Assembly: GCF_017814275.1 (NCBI RefSeq)
Contig: NZ_JAGIYQ010000004.1
Coordinates: 186,001 to 250,000, forward strand
Source of the DNA: Gottfriedia endophytica
GTDB taxonomy: Bacteria; Bacillota; Bacilli; Bacillales; Bacillaceae_G
Direction: 5' to 3'
Length of the DNA: 64,000 nucleotides
Shown here: positions 8,934 to 22,457 of the stretch, one piece after another
Numbering within the stretch: position 1 is the stretch's first letter
Layout of the letters: the number at the start of each line of letters is the position of its first letter
Made by a program: the position numbers and the translations under genes
The notes under the pieces: generated by a model
What the model was told of the DNA's origin: nothing
The model's input: only the letters and a program-made list of their open reading frames with translations
Databases searched by the model: none

Positions 8934-9533
8934 ATGTCTACTATAGGTTTACTTTTTTCAGGAGCAACTTTATTTCTAAATAGTCTTGTTTTGTTAAAAA
9001 AAGCAGACGCAAAAGCAATTGCGGTTTTTAACTTATTTGTGGGACTACTTCAAGTCATCGTACCCTTTTATTTATTGACTACTACCCCTAATAATGATCC
9101 GTGGGCAATCTTCAACACTTCTGCCATTTTCTTATTTGGTTTTACGTATTTATATGTTGGTTTAACAACACTAATGAATCTTAATGGAAATGGATTGGGA
9201 TGGTATTCAATTTGGGTATCGATTATGGCTGTAATGTATGGTCTTGTATACTTTATTCATTTCCATGATATTTTAAATGGAGTAATATGGTTAATGTGGG
9301 CTTATCTTTGGTATTTATTTTTTGCCTCATTGGTATTAAATAAAAAGATTGATCACCATGTAGGTTGTGTTGCTTTTATACAGTCTTGGATAACCCTTAC
9401 TATTCCGGCTTTTTTGACACTTCTTGGGATTTGGCAAAATCAATATTTAATAAAAGCTTGGTATATTATCTTGGCAATTTCGATAGGCTATTTTATAGTT
9501 AATGAAATTAAATTGAAAAAAATTGCTAAATAA
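8934..9533 (+). CDS. AmiS/UreI family channel protein
   Basis: A 199-residue polytopic membrane protein. The GLLFSGATLFLNSLVLL start, the AVFNLFVGLLQV motif and the even spread of about six hydrophobic segments match the AmiS/UreI family, whose members are proton-gated urea or short-chain amide channels (UreI of Helicobacter, AmiS of amidase operons). No urease or amidase gene is nearby; it sits between nupC and pdp, which is unexpected. A role in passing ammonia-related or amide compounds is possible but not shown. The start codon has only a poor purine run (AAAAGAAAAACT) before it; a strong GAGGAGGG lies 45 bp upstream with no usable start. Confidence 0.8.
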   Translation: MSTIGLLFSGATLFLNSLVLLKKADAKAIAVFNLFVGLLQVIVPFYLLTTTPNNDPWAIFNTSAIFLFGFTYLYVGLTTLMNLNGNGLGWYSIWVSIMAVMYGLVYFIHFHDILNGVIWLMWAYLWYLFFASLVLNKKIDHHVGCVAFIQSWITLTIPAFLTLLGIWQNQYLIKAWYIILAISIGYFIVNEIKLKKIAK

Positions 9534-9591
9534 GAAATTGGATTTTATATATAAAAATCATCAAAACTCAAATTAAAGGAGCAAGATTACA

Positions 9592-10893
9592 ATGAGAATG
9601 GTAGATTTAATTGAAAAAAAACGTGAAGGACATGCTTTAACAACAGAAGAAATTCAGTTTATTATTAAAGGTTACACAAATGGGGATGTACCTGATTATC
9701 AAATGAGTGCATTAGCAATGGCAATCTTTTTCAAAGATATGAATGACCAAGAGCGTGCTGATTTAACAATGGCGATGGTAAACTCTGGAGATACAATTGA
9801 TTTATCTGAGATTGAAGGCATTAAAGTAGATAAACATTCAACTGGTGGTGTAGGTGATACAACAACTTTAGTTTTAGCTCCACTTGTTGCAGCACTTGAT
9901 GTACCGGTTGCTAAAATGTCTGGACGTGGCCTTGGTCATACAGGTGGTACAATCGATAAATTAGAATCTATTGAAGGTTTCCATGTTGAAATCACTAATG
10001 AGCAATTTATTGAATTAGTAAATAAAGACAAAATTGCTGTTATTGGTCAATCTGGTAACTTAACACCAGCTGATAAAAAGTTATATGCTTTAAGAGATGT
10101 TACTGCAACAGTAAACTCTATTCCATTAATCGCAAGTTCAATTATGAGTAAAAAAATTGCAGCTGGTGCAGATGCGATTGTACTTGATGTAAAAACAGGT
10201 GCTGGAGCATTTATGAAAACAGTTGAAGATGCAAAAGAATTAGCACATGCAATGGTAAGCATCGGTAATAACGTTGGTCGTAAAACAATGGCAGTTATCT
10301 CTGATATGAGCCAACCACTTGGTTTTGCAATTGGTAATGCATTAGAAGTAAAAGAAGCGATTGATACATTACAAGGTAAAGGACCAAAAGACTTAGAAGA
10401 ACTATGTTTAGTACTAGGAAGTCAAATGGTTTACTTAGCTGGCAAAGCAAGCTCATTAGAAGAAGCAGAGGCTAAACTGAAAGAAGTAATGGCGAACGGT
10501 AAAGCGCTTGAAAAGTTCAAAGTATTCTTAGCTGGTCAAGGTGGAGATGCTTCTGTAGTAGATCAACCAGAAAAATTACCTCAAGCTAAATTTAAAATTG
10601 AAGTACCTGCAAAAGAAAATGGCGTAGTATCTGAAATCGTTGCTGATGAAATTGGAACTGCTGCGATGATCTTAGGTGCTGGACGCGCTACAAAAGAATC
10701 TGAAATTGACTTAGCTGTAGGGTTAATGTTAAACAAAAAAATTGGTGATAAAGTAGAGGCTGGAGATTCATTAGTAACAATCCACTCTAACAAAGAGAAC
10801 GTTGAAGACGTAATGAACATAATCTATAAAAACATCAAAATTGCTGATAAAGCAGAAGCACCAACTTTAGTATATAGTGTTGTAACTGAATAA
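9592..10893 (+). CDS. pdp: Pyrimidine-nucleoside phosphorylase
   Basis: It phosphorolyses uridine, deoxyuridine and thymidine to the free base and (deoxy)ribose-1-phosphate. The 433-residue product is the standard length. The signature [18 protein letters not shown] is present (starting near residue 110), after the phosphate-binding [13 protein letters not shown] (about 81-93). Three domains are expected: an alpha domain, a phosphate-binding alpha/beta domain and the C-terminal PYNP domain. The start has AAAGGAG about 11 bp away. It ends the deo cluster and is followed directly by a terminator. The released uracil can be taken up by Upp. Confidence 0.97.
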   Translation: MRMVDLIEKKREGHALTTEEIQFIIKGYTNGDVPDYQMSALAMAIFFKDMNDQERADLTMAMVNSGDTIDLSEIEGIKVDKHSTGGVGDTTTLVLAPLVAALDVPVAKMSGRGLGHTGGTIDKLESIEGFHVEITNEQFIELVNKDKIAVIGQSGNLTPADKKLYALRDVTATVNSIPLIASSIMSKKIAAGADAIVLDVKTGAGAFMKTVEDAKELAHAMVSIGNNVGRKTMAVISDMSQPLGFAIGNALEVKEAIDTLQGKGPKDLEELCLVLGSQMVYLAGKASSLEEAEAKLKEVMANGKALEKFKVFLAGQGGDASVVDQPEKLPQAKFKIEVPAKENGVVSEIVADEIGTAAMILGAGRATKESEIDLAVGLMLNKKIGDKVEAGDSLVTIHSNKENVEDVMNIIYKNIKIADKAEAPTLVYSVVTE

Positions 10894-10900
10894 TATTGGA

Positions 10901-10934
10901 AAAAAGCTTTCTCTTAGGAGGGAGCTTTTTTTAT
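10901..10934 (+). terminator. Intrinsic terminator after pdp
   Basis: AAAGCTTTCTC and GAGGGAGCTTT form a stem ending in a T7 run, 8 bp after the pdp stop. Confidence 0.8.
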
Positions 10935-11060
10935 TTTGGACATTTCTGTTTTATTGGTAAGTTTGTGAAGAGTGAAAAAGAAAAATCATTTAGATACATA
11001 GACAATAGGTCATTAACAAAAGCTAATGGAAATCTTTTTTCTGAGGAGAACGTATTATTT

Positions 11061-13256
11061 ATGCTAAAAAGACTGACTGTCACTATCTTATTAATCATTT
11101 TTCTGGCATCTTCATTACCGAGTCATTCAAGTGCTAAAGACCAAGATCAAGTAGCACTTCTTTCTTTAAAGGAAGGGTCTATTCGTCAAGTGCTGCATTT
11201 AATTAAACAAGATTATCCTAATGTGAAAATAAGACATCGTTTTACTGAAACTTTTTATGGAATATCTGTCGCTGGCTCACTGCAAGATCTCACTCTACTT
11301 ACAAAAATTCCATCAGTTAATGAAATGCATTTTGTTAAAACTTATTCAGCGCATTTAGAAGAAAGTGTCCCTTTTGTAGGAGCAAACCAAGCGAGAAAGT
11401 TAAAAGATCCAAAAGGTCGAATGGTTACAGGAGAGGGAATAAAGGTAGGGATAATAGACACTGGGATTGATTATAACCATCCTGATTTAAAAAGAAATTA
11501 TGCAGGAGGTTATGACACAATTGATTTAGATAAAGATCCAATGGAAACGAAACAAGAAGATTTAAGTACATTTCATGGAACGCATGTGGCCGGAGTTATA
11601 GCAGCAAATGGAAAACAGAAAGGAGTAGCTCCAAAAGCTAAACTATATATTTATCGTGCACTTGGACCGGGAGGCTATGGAACAACAGAAACTGTCATTG
11701 CTGCTATTGAAAGAGCCGTAAAGGATCGGGTTGATATTCTTAATTTATCACTTGGAAATGATGTCAACGGTCCCGATTGGCCAACAAGTATTGCCTTAAA
11801 TAAAGTTGATGAAAAAGGGATATTAGCTATTACAGCTGCGGGTAATTCTGGACCAGCACTATGGTCAGTTGGTTCACCAGCAACATCATCTAAAGCACTT
11901 TCTGTCGGGGCGAGTTATCCCCCGTTATATTTCCCTTCGATTCTCATTAATGGGAAAGAAAAAATCATCACTCCGATGGTAGGGACGCCTAAGTGGAAAC
12001 CGAATTTAAAATTTCAAATTGTTGATGGGGGATTAGGTGAAATAAGTGACTTAAAGCGCGTCAAAAATAAAATTGTCTTAATTCAAAGAGGGAAAATTAC
12101 GTTTTCTGACAAAGTGAAAAATGCACAGATTAAGGGAGCAAAAGGAGTTATTGTTTACAACAATGAAGATGGAAATTTTGCTGGAAAAGTAAAAGGGGAA
12201 TTTAAGATTCCAGCAGCTACTATATCAAAAAAAAATGGAGAATGGTTAAAAGGGTTAATTAATAAAAAGAAACGCTACATCCAAATTGATAAAGAAAAAA
12301 AAGTTGATGTACTTGCAAGTTTTAGTTCTAGAGGTCCGGTAACCGGTACATGGCAGATGAAACCTGATTTGGTAGCTCCAGGTGTTGAAATAAAAAGTAC
12401 AATTCCAGGAGGATATTTATCACTTCAAGGTACGAGCATGGCAAGCCCTCACGTAGCAGGAGCAGCAGCATTGTTAAAGCAATTACACCCAAAATGGACG
12501 CCAAACGATTTGAAAAGTGCGTTAGTTAATACGGCTACACCATTATATCGCAATAAAAAATCCTTATATCATGCATACGAACAAGGTGCAGGTCGGTTAA
12601 ATATTAATAATGCCTTGAAAACAGAAACGTTAGTTTATCCAACTTCACTTTCATTAGGTGTTACTAAGACTAACCAAGGAAATGTACAAAAAAGCTTTCG
12701 TATCAAAATTAAAAATACTTCAGGAGCAAAAAAGCAAGTTGTATTAACTGAGTCAAATGTAACGAAAGGAATTCAGTGGATTTTGCCAACGAATCTTACA
12801 TTACCACCTTATTCTTCAAAGTTGATTGAAATCAAAGCAATGATTCAAACAAAACTTTTGAAGGATGGTTTTTATGATGGGGCATTATCGATTGTTACGG
12901 ATACAGAAAAATTAAGAGTGCCATTCTTACTTTTGCAAGGAGAACCTAATTTTCCATCAGTAATGGGTTTTCATTTCGGCAAGGTAAAAGGAACAAATAA
13001 ATACAAATATGAATTATATCTGCCGAGCAAAGTGGAAGAATATAAAATTGCAGTTTTTGAAGCAGAAACATTCCGATTTGTTAGTATCATTGATGAACAA
13101 AAAAATAGTAAACGAGGAATTATCAAAAAAGAACTGATTCTGTCGAACTTTCCAAAAAAAGGTGTGTTTAAATTTGTCATATTTTATAAGCGAAAACAAT
13201 ATGAAAGTGCAATTGAGTCTTACGTAAATGTGGCAAAAACATATGTCGAAGAATAG
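11061..13256 (+). CDS. Secreted Vpr-like subtilisin family serine protease with PA domain
   Basis: A 731-residue exported S8 protease. In order: signal peptide (about 1-26), I9-type propeptide (about 30-108), then the catalytic domain with Asp133 in IIDTGIDYNHPD, His172 in FHGTHVAG, the oxyanion Asn262 in AAGNSGP and Ser459 in GTSMASPHVAGAAALL. A protease-associated (PA) domain is inserted at about 310-412, as in B. subtilis Vpr and PrtS. The C-terminal 200 residues look like beta-sandwich. The frame is open upstream to a TTG at 10896, but that would cross the pdp terminator. The ATG at 11061 follows GAGGAG and begins the signal peptide. It probably forms a single-gene unit. Confidence 0.92.
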   Translation: MLKRLTVTILLIIFLASSLPSHSSAKDQDQVALLSLKEGSIRQVLHLIKQDYPNVKIRHRFTETFYGISVAGSLQDLTLLTKIPSVNEMHFVKTYSAHLEESVPFVGANQARKLKDPKGRMVTGEGIKVGIIDTGIDYNHPDLKRNYAGGYDTIDLDKDPMETKQEDLSTFHGTHVAGVIAANGKQKGVAPKAKLYIYRALGPGGYGTTETVIAAIERAVKDRVDILNLSLGNDVNGPDWPTSIALNKVDEKGILAITAAGNSGPALWSVGSPATSSKALSVGASYPPLYFPSILINGKEKIITPMVGTPKWKPNLKFQIVDGGLGEISDLKRVKNKIVLIQRGKITFSDKVKNAQIKGAKGVIVYNNEDGNFAGKVKGEFKIPAATISKKNGEWLKGLINKKKRYIQIDKEKKVDVLASFSSRGPVTGTWQMKPDLVAPGVEIKSTIPGGYLSLQGTSMASPHVAGAAALLKQLHPKWTPNDLKSALVNTATPLYRNKKSLYHAYEQGAGRLNINNALKTETLVYPTSLSLGVTKTNQGNVQKSFRIKIKNTSGAKKQVVLTESNVTKGIQWILPTNLTLPPYSSKLIEIKAMIQTKLLKDGFYDGALSIVTDTEKLRVPFLLLQGEPNFPSVMGFHFGKVKGTNKYKYELYLPSKVEEYKIAVFEAETFRFVSIIDEQKNSKRGIIKKELILSNFPKKGVFKFVIFYKRKQYESAIESYVNVAKTYVEE

Positions 13257-13299
13257 TTCAATTTTCTTGAAATTTTTAATCATTTTCTAATATTTGAGA

Positions 13300-13329
13300 T
13301 TGACACATTTTTGTAACATATTGTATGCT
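13300..13329 (+). promoter_or_regulatory. Probable promoter of the atp operon
   Basis: A perfect -35 TTGACA (13300-13305) is followed after 18 bp by TATGCT (13324-13329). It leaves a 5' untranslated region of about 170 nt before atpZ. No other clear signal fills 13257-13505. Confidence 0.5.
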
Positions 13330-13505
13330 AAATGTGACTGTTTAAAAGAAGAAAAGCAACATGAAAACCCTTTCTAGTTGATTCTTTTTGAACATTTTGT
13401 GAACAAATCAAATAAAAGTAGGGAAAATGGTCACAAACGTTGTAAAATAGTAATTGTGGTTATACGTCAATTTACAGAAAAAAAGTATATTATGGAGGGT
13501 TGTCT

Positions 13506-13730
13506 ATGCAAGGAAAAAAGCAACAACCTTATAAGGCAATGGCACTTATGTCTTCCATTTTAGCCCAGCTTGTTGGGTGTATACTAATTGGAATTTTTCT
13601 AGGTATGTGGATTGACTCAAAATTACATTGGCCTGTACCAGTTTTTTTAATCATTTGTTTGCTTCTTGGCTTAGCAACTGGTGTGTACGGGACGTTAAAA
13701 CTAATACAGCGATTTTCATCAGGAGACTAG
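13506..13730 (+). CDS. atpZ: AtpZ/AtpI family small membrane protein
   Basis: A 74-residue protein with two predicted membrane helices (about 9-32 and 41-62) and an LAQLVGCILIGIFLGMWID motif typical of AtpZ. In alkaliphilic Bacillus AtpZ and AtpI have been connected with magnesium/calcium transport and with c-ring assembly. It is the first gene of the ATP synthase operon and is separated by 3 bp from atpI. A TTG two codons upstream is in frame but overlaps the GGAGGG ribosome site, so the ATG at 13506 is preferred. Confidence 0.82.
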   Translation: MQGKKQQPYKAMALMSSILAQLVGCILIGIFLGMWIDSKLHWPVPVFLIICLLLGLATGVYGTLKLIQRFSSGD

Positions 13731-13733
13731 AAC

Positions 13734-14850
<1,117 letters not shown>

Positions 14851-14899
14851 AAGATTATTAATTTAGTAGTTAGTTAAAATTAATATAAAATAAAAATAA

Positions 14900-15139
<240 letters not shown>

Positions 15140-15161
15140 TTTTAAATTTTTTGTACATAAA

Positions 15162-15197
15162 AATGGCGAAGTTTGTGTTCACATTTACTTCGCCATT
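15162..15197 (+). other. Large hairpin in the atpE-atpF intergenic region
   Basis: AATGGCGAAGT (15162-15172) and ACTTCGCCATT (15187-15197) are exact complements, and TGTG/CACA in the loop extends the pairing. It is followed by CCTTTATG, not a T-run, so it looks like a processing or 3'-protection element, not a full terminator. The 182-bp gap between atpE and atpF also contains a T-tract at 15248-15256 and is the longest gap in the operon. Confidence 0.65.
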
Positions 15198-15315
15198 CCT
15201 TTATGACACTTTCTTCAAACTTATTAATATTGATCATTCAGCATTCCTTTTTTTTTGGAAGGCTAGTAATATAGACGGCTTATTTTATAAATAATGAAAC
15301 CTTTGAAAGGAGTGA

Positions 15316-16382
<1,067 letters not shown>

Positions 16383-16389
16383 ATTGTAG

Positions 16390-17913
<1,524 letters not shown>

Positions 17914-17981
17914 TAATAAATGAAATGAAGGAATGGGTGTAATGCTCTTCCTTCCTTTAACTGTTTATCAGAAGGTGGTGA

Positions 17982-18842
<861 letters not shown>

Positions 18843-18887
18843 GCAAAGCGGACCAAGCTTGTGAATCTTTAACAACAATTCAGATAA

Positions 18888-20339
<1,452 letters not shown>

Positions 20340-20367
20340 TAAAGGTGCACCCTAGGAGGAGTTTAGT

Positions 20368-20769
20368 ATGAAGACAATGAAAGTCAGTATCGTCACTCCT
20401 AATGGACCGGCATATGAAGGCGAAACAGATTTTGTCAGCACAAAGGCAACTAGTGGTGAGCTTGGTATTTTACCAGGGCATATTTCGACTGTTGCACCTT
20501 TAGCAACAGCACCTGTTAAAGTTAAAACACAAGCTGGTACCGATTATGTAGCTGTAAGTGGTGGGTTTATTGAAATTCGACCTGAAGCCGTTACAATATT
20601 GGCTCAATCCGCAGAATTATCAAATGAAATTGATATTGAACGCGCAGTAGAAGCAAAAAAACGTGCTGAGCAACGCATTCAGGAACACCGTCCTGAAATA
20701 GATATTAAACGTGCAGAATATGCACTTCGCCGTGCAATTAACCGTTTAGAAGTTGCGAAGCATAGATAA
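20368..20769 (+). CDS. atpC: ATP synthase F1 subunit epsilon
   Basis: The 133-residue subunit binds the foot of gamma and can inhibit ATP hydrolysis. The N-terminal beta-barrel shows [16 protein letters not shown] and [22 protein letters not shown]; the C-terminal helical hairpin is [23 protein letters not shown]. It ends the operon and is followed by a strong terminator. Confidence 0.96.
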   Translation: MKTMKVSIVTPNGPAYEGETDFVSTKATSGELGILPGHISTVAPLATAPVKVKTQAGTDYVAVSGGFIEIRPEAVTILAQSAELSNEIDIERAVEAKKRAEQRIQEHRPEIDIKRAEYALRRAINRLEVAKHR

Positions 20770-20771
20770 AA

Positions 20772-20801
20772 AAGAGAGTCCTTGTGGCTCTCTTTTTTTT
20801 T
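20772..20801 (+). terminator. Terminator of the atp operon
   Basis: AGAGAGTCC and GGCTCTCT form a stem with a short loop, followed by a run of T residues. Confidence 0.85.
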
Positions 20802-20822
20802 GCCTTTTTAGCTGTTAAATTA

Positions 20823-20945
20823 GAAAATTGGCCGAATAACTGAAATCATGGCGAATAACTAAGAAAACAGAAGAATAACCGGAAACTCCGCCGGATAACA
20901 GAAAACCTGGTAGGCTACACTGAAACCCGACAGAATTACCCAATT
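20823..20945. repeat. Degenerate tandem array, family 3, locus 1
   Basis: About six units of 19-21 bp with the pattern GAAA-N4-GCCGAATAAC-N2 (for example TTGGCCGAATAACTGAAA, CATGGCGAATAACTAAGAAA, CTCCGCCGGATAACAGAAA). It fills the space between the convergent atpC and tetR genes. Related arrays occur at 51128-51299 and 63860-64000. Confidence 0.65.
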
Positions 20946-20958
20946 TTATAGAGCAGCA

Positions 20959-21567
20959 TCATTTAGATCCAATCCCTGCTGCTACAAAAATACCATTTTT
21001 CGCAAGGTAGAGAAGCTGTTCAGCAATATACCTCGGGGTGTACGGCATATCCTTTTCTAACCAGTTTTTGATAGTACTCATTGTCGCACCTGTAATATAG
21101 CTAGTTAATAAATCATTAGCTACTTTAATATTTAAGTGATTCGGTTGTAGGTAATGAATTGCCTTTTCATAGCTTTCTTGTAGTAATGTGTACATTCTAT
21201 TTATAAAAATAGTAGAACCTTTTCTACTTAATAGAACTTTATAAAAATAATTGTTTTCTTCGATGTGTTCAAATAAGTGTAGAAATGATTGATAAGCCAT
21301 TTCTTCCGGTGGGACATTATTTGAAGGCTCTAAAAATTTAGTTGCCTGAACTAGTTGCTGAAGCATATCTCTGCAAATTTGCCTAATCATATGATATTTA
21401 TCTTCGTAATGTGCATAGAAAGTAGCACGGTTCACTCCAGCTTGCTTAGTGATATCTTGGACAGTTATCGCATCAAATTCTTTATCAGACATAAGTGAAA
21501 GAAGAGCTTCCTGCAATAATAATCTTGTTCGTTTAACACGTGGATCTAATTCATTTTTTATAGACAT
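20959..21567 (-). CDS. TetR/AcrR family transcriptional repressor
   Basis: A 202-residue regulator with the TetR N-terminal DNA-binding domain (residues 27-60: KEFDAITVQDITKQAGVN, then RATFYAHYEDKYHMI). The C-terminal ligand-binding domain is helical, as in the YcdC/TetR_C_7 group. It is transcribed away from an HlyD-like/DHA2 efflux pair, and a perfect 10+10 bp inverted repeat between them (21700-21722) is the probable operator. Self-regulated control of drug or metabolite export is inferred from this layout. Confidence 0.88.
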   Translation of the reverse strand: MSIKNELDPRVKRTRLLLQEALLSLMSDKEFDAITVQDITKQAGVNRATFYAHYEDKYHMIRQICRDMLQQLVQATKFLEPSNNVPPEEMAYQSFLHLFEHIEENNYFYKVLLSRKGSTIFINRMYTLLQESYEKAIHYLQPNHLNIKVANDLLTSYITGATMSTIKNWLEKDMPYTPRYIAEQLLYLAKNGIFVAAGIGSK

Positions 21568-21620
21568 AATTCTCGCTCCTGTTTATTTAATCATTTTTTC
21601 TATACAAAAATAACGAAAAT

Positions 21621-21634
21621 GTTGTTTAAGCAAC
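21621..21634. promoter_or_regulatory. Second operator-like site near tetR
   Basis: GTTGTTTAAGCAAC carries the same TTGTTTAA half-site as the main operator, with an imperfect mate. It lies about 55 bp before the tetR start, where it could give autorepression. Confidence 0.35.
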
Positions 21635-21655
21635 GGAAATGATATTTTTTATTGG

Positions 21656-21684
21656 TTGTGAAGAATTTTGATTTCATTATAATT
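21656..21684 (+). promoter_or_regulatory. Probable promoter of the efflux operon
   Basis: TTGTGG (21656-21661), a 17-bp spacer and a perfect TATAAT (21679-21684). The palindromic operator starts 15 bp after the -10 element, so bound repressor would block the initially transcribed region. Confidence 0.5.
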
Positions 21685-21699
21685 AAGAAATGGATTCAT

Positions 21700-21722
21700 T
21701 AAACAACAACGTGTTGTTTAAT
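21700..21722. promoter_or_regulatory. Palindromic operator for the divergent TetR regulator
   Basis: TTAAACAACA and TGTTGTTTAA are exact reverse complements around ACG. Size and position suit a TetR dimer site. Confidence 0.65.
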
Positions 21723-21791
21723 TAGTTTAGTACATTATGTGTAAGAAAGAAATAATTTTATTTACATCTAGGAAAAATTAAGGAGGACTAC

Positions 21792-22445
21792 ATGAGAAAG
21801 TTAATTATCGTAAACATTATTACACTAGTCGTTTTAGCAGCTGCGGGAATTGGTGGATATTATTATTATGATCAAGCTACCAATTATATAAAAACAGATA
21901 ATGCTAAAATTGATGGTCAACAGATTGTTATTTCAGCACCAGCAACTGGTAAATTAGAAGAATGGAACGGGGATTTTGGAAAAACGTTCGGAGCAGATTC
22001 TGAATTTGGAAAAATTTTAGCTGCACCGACATCTACTAATTCAAAACCAACAGAAGTACCAGTTTCATTACCAACTTCTGCAACGATCGTTCAGTCAATG
22101 GCGATTAAAGATCAATTAGTAGCAGCAGGAACACCACTTGGTTATGCATATAATTTAAATAATTTATGGGTAACTGCCAACATAAAAGAAACACAAGTAG
22201 AAGATGTTAAAAATGGTCAAGAAGTGGATGTATATGTAGACGCTTATCCAGATACAACGTTAACAGGAACTGTAGAACATGTTGGGTTAGCAACAGCAAG
22301 TACATTTAGTTTACTACCATCAGGTAATTCATCAGCAAACTATACAAAAGTAGAGCAAGTAGTACCTGTAACCATTTCTTTAGATCGTAATAAATCACTG
22401 GATATTGTACCTGGTATGAATGTTTCTGTACGTATTCATAAATAA
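21792..22445 (+). CDS. Short HlyD/EmrA-family membrane fusion protein
   Basis: A 217-residue protein with one N-terminal membrane helix (about 4-24), then a half lipoyl motif (DGQQIVISAPATGKLEEW) and a beta-barrel domain (NNLWVTANIKETQVEDVKNGQEVDVYVDAYPD cut by family pattern, ending VPGMNVSVRIHK). The long alpha-helical hairpin that reaches the outer membrane channel in Gram-negative EmrA is absent, as expected for a monoderm; B. subtilis YhbJ is of similar size. It is translated 12 bp ahead of the DHA2 transporter and is probably its extracytoplasmic partner. Confidence 0.82.
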   Translation: MRKLIIVNIITLVVLAAAGIGGYYYYDQATNYIKTDNAKIDGQQIVISAPATGKLEEWNGDFGKTFGADSEFGKILAAPTSTNSKPTEVPVSLPTSATIVQSMAIKDQLVAAGTPLGYAYNLNNLWVTANIKETQVEDVKNGQEVDVYVDAYPDTTLTGTVEHVGLATASTFSLLPSGNSSANYTKVEQVVPVTISLDRNKSLDIVPGMNVSVRIHK

Positions 22446-22457
22446 GGGGGATATACA

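Noticed and set aside
10896-11060. N-terminal extension of the Vpr-like protease to a TTG
   Set aside because: It would cover the pdp terminator and put 55 residues in front of a good signal peptide; ATG 11061 has its own ribosome site.
20823-20945. CRISPR array
   Set aside because: The period is only about 20 bp, repeats are degenerate, there are no unique spacers of constant size and no cas genes; the same holds for the arrays at 51128 and 63860.
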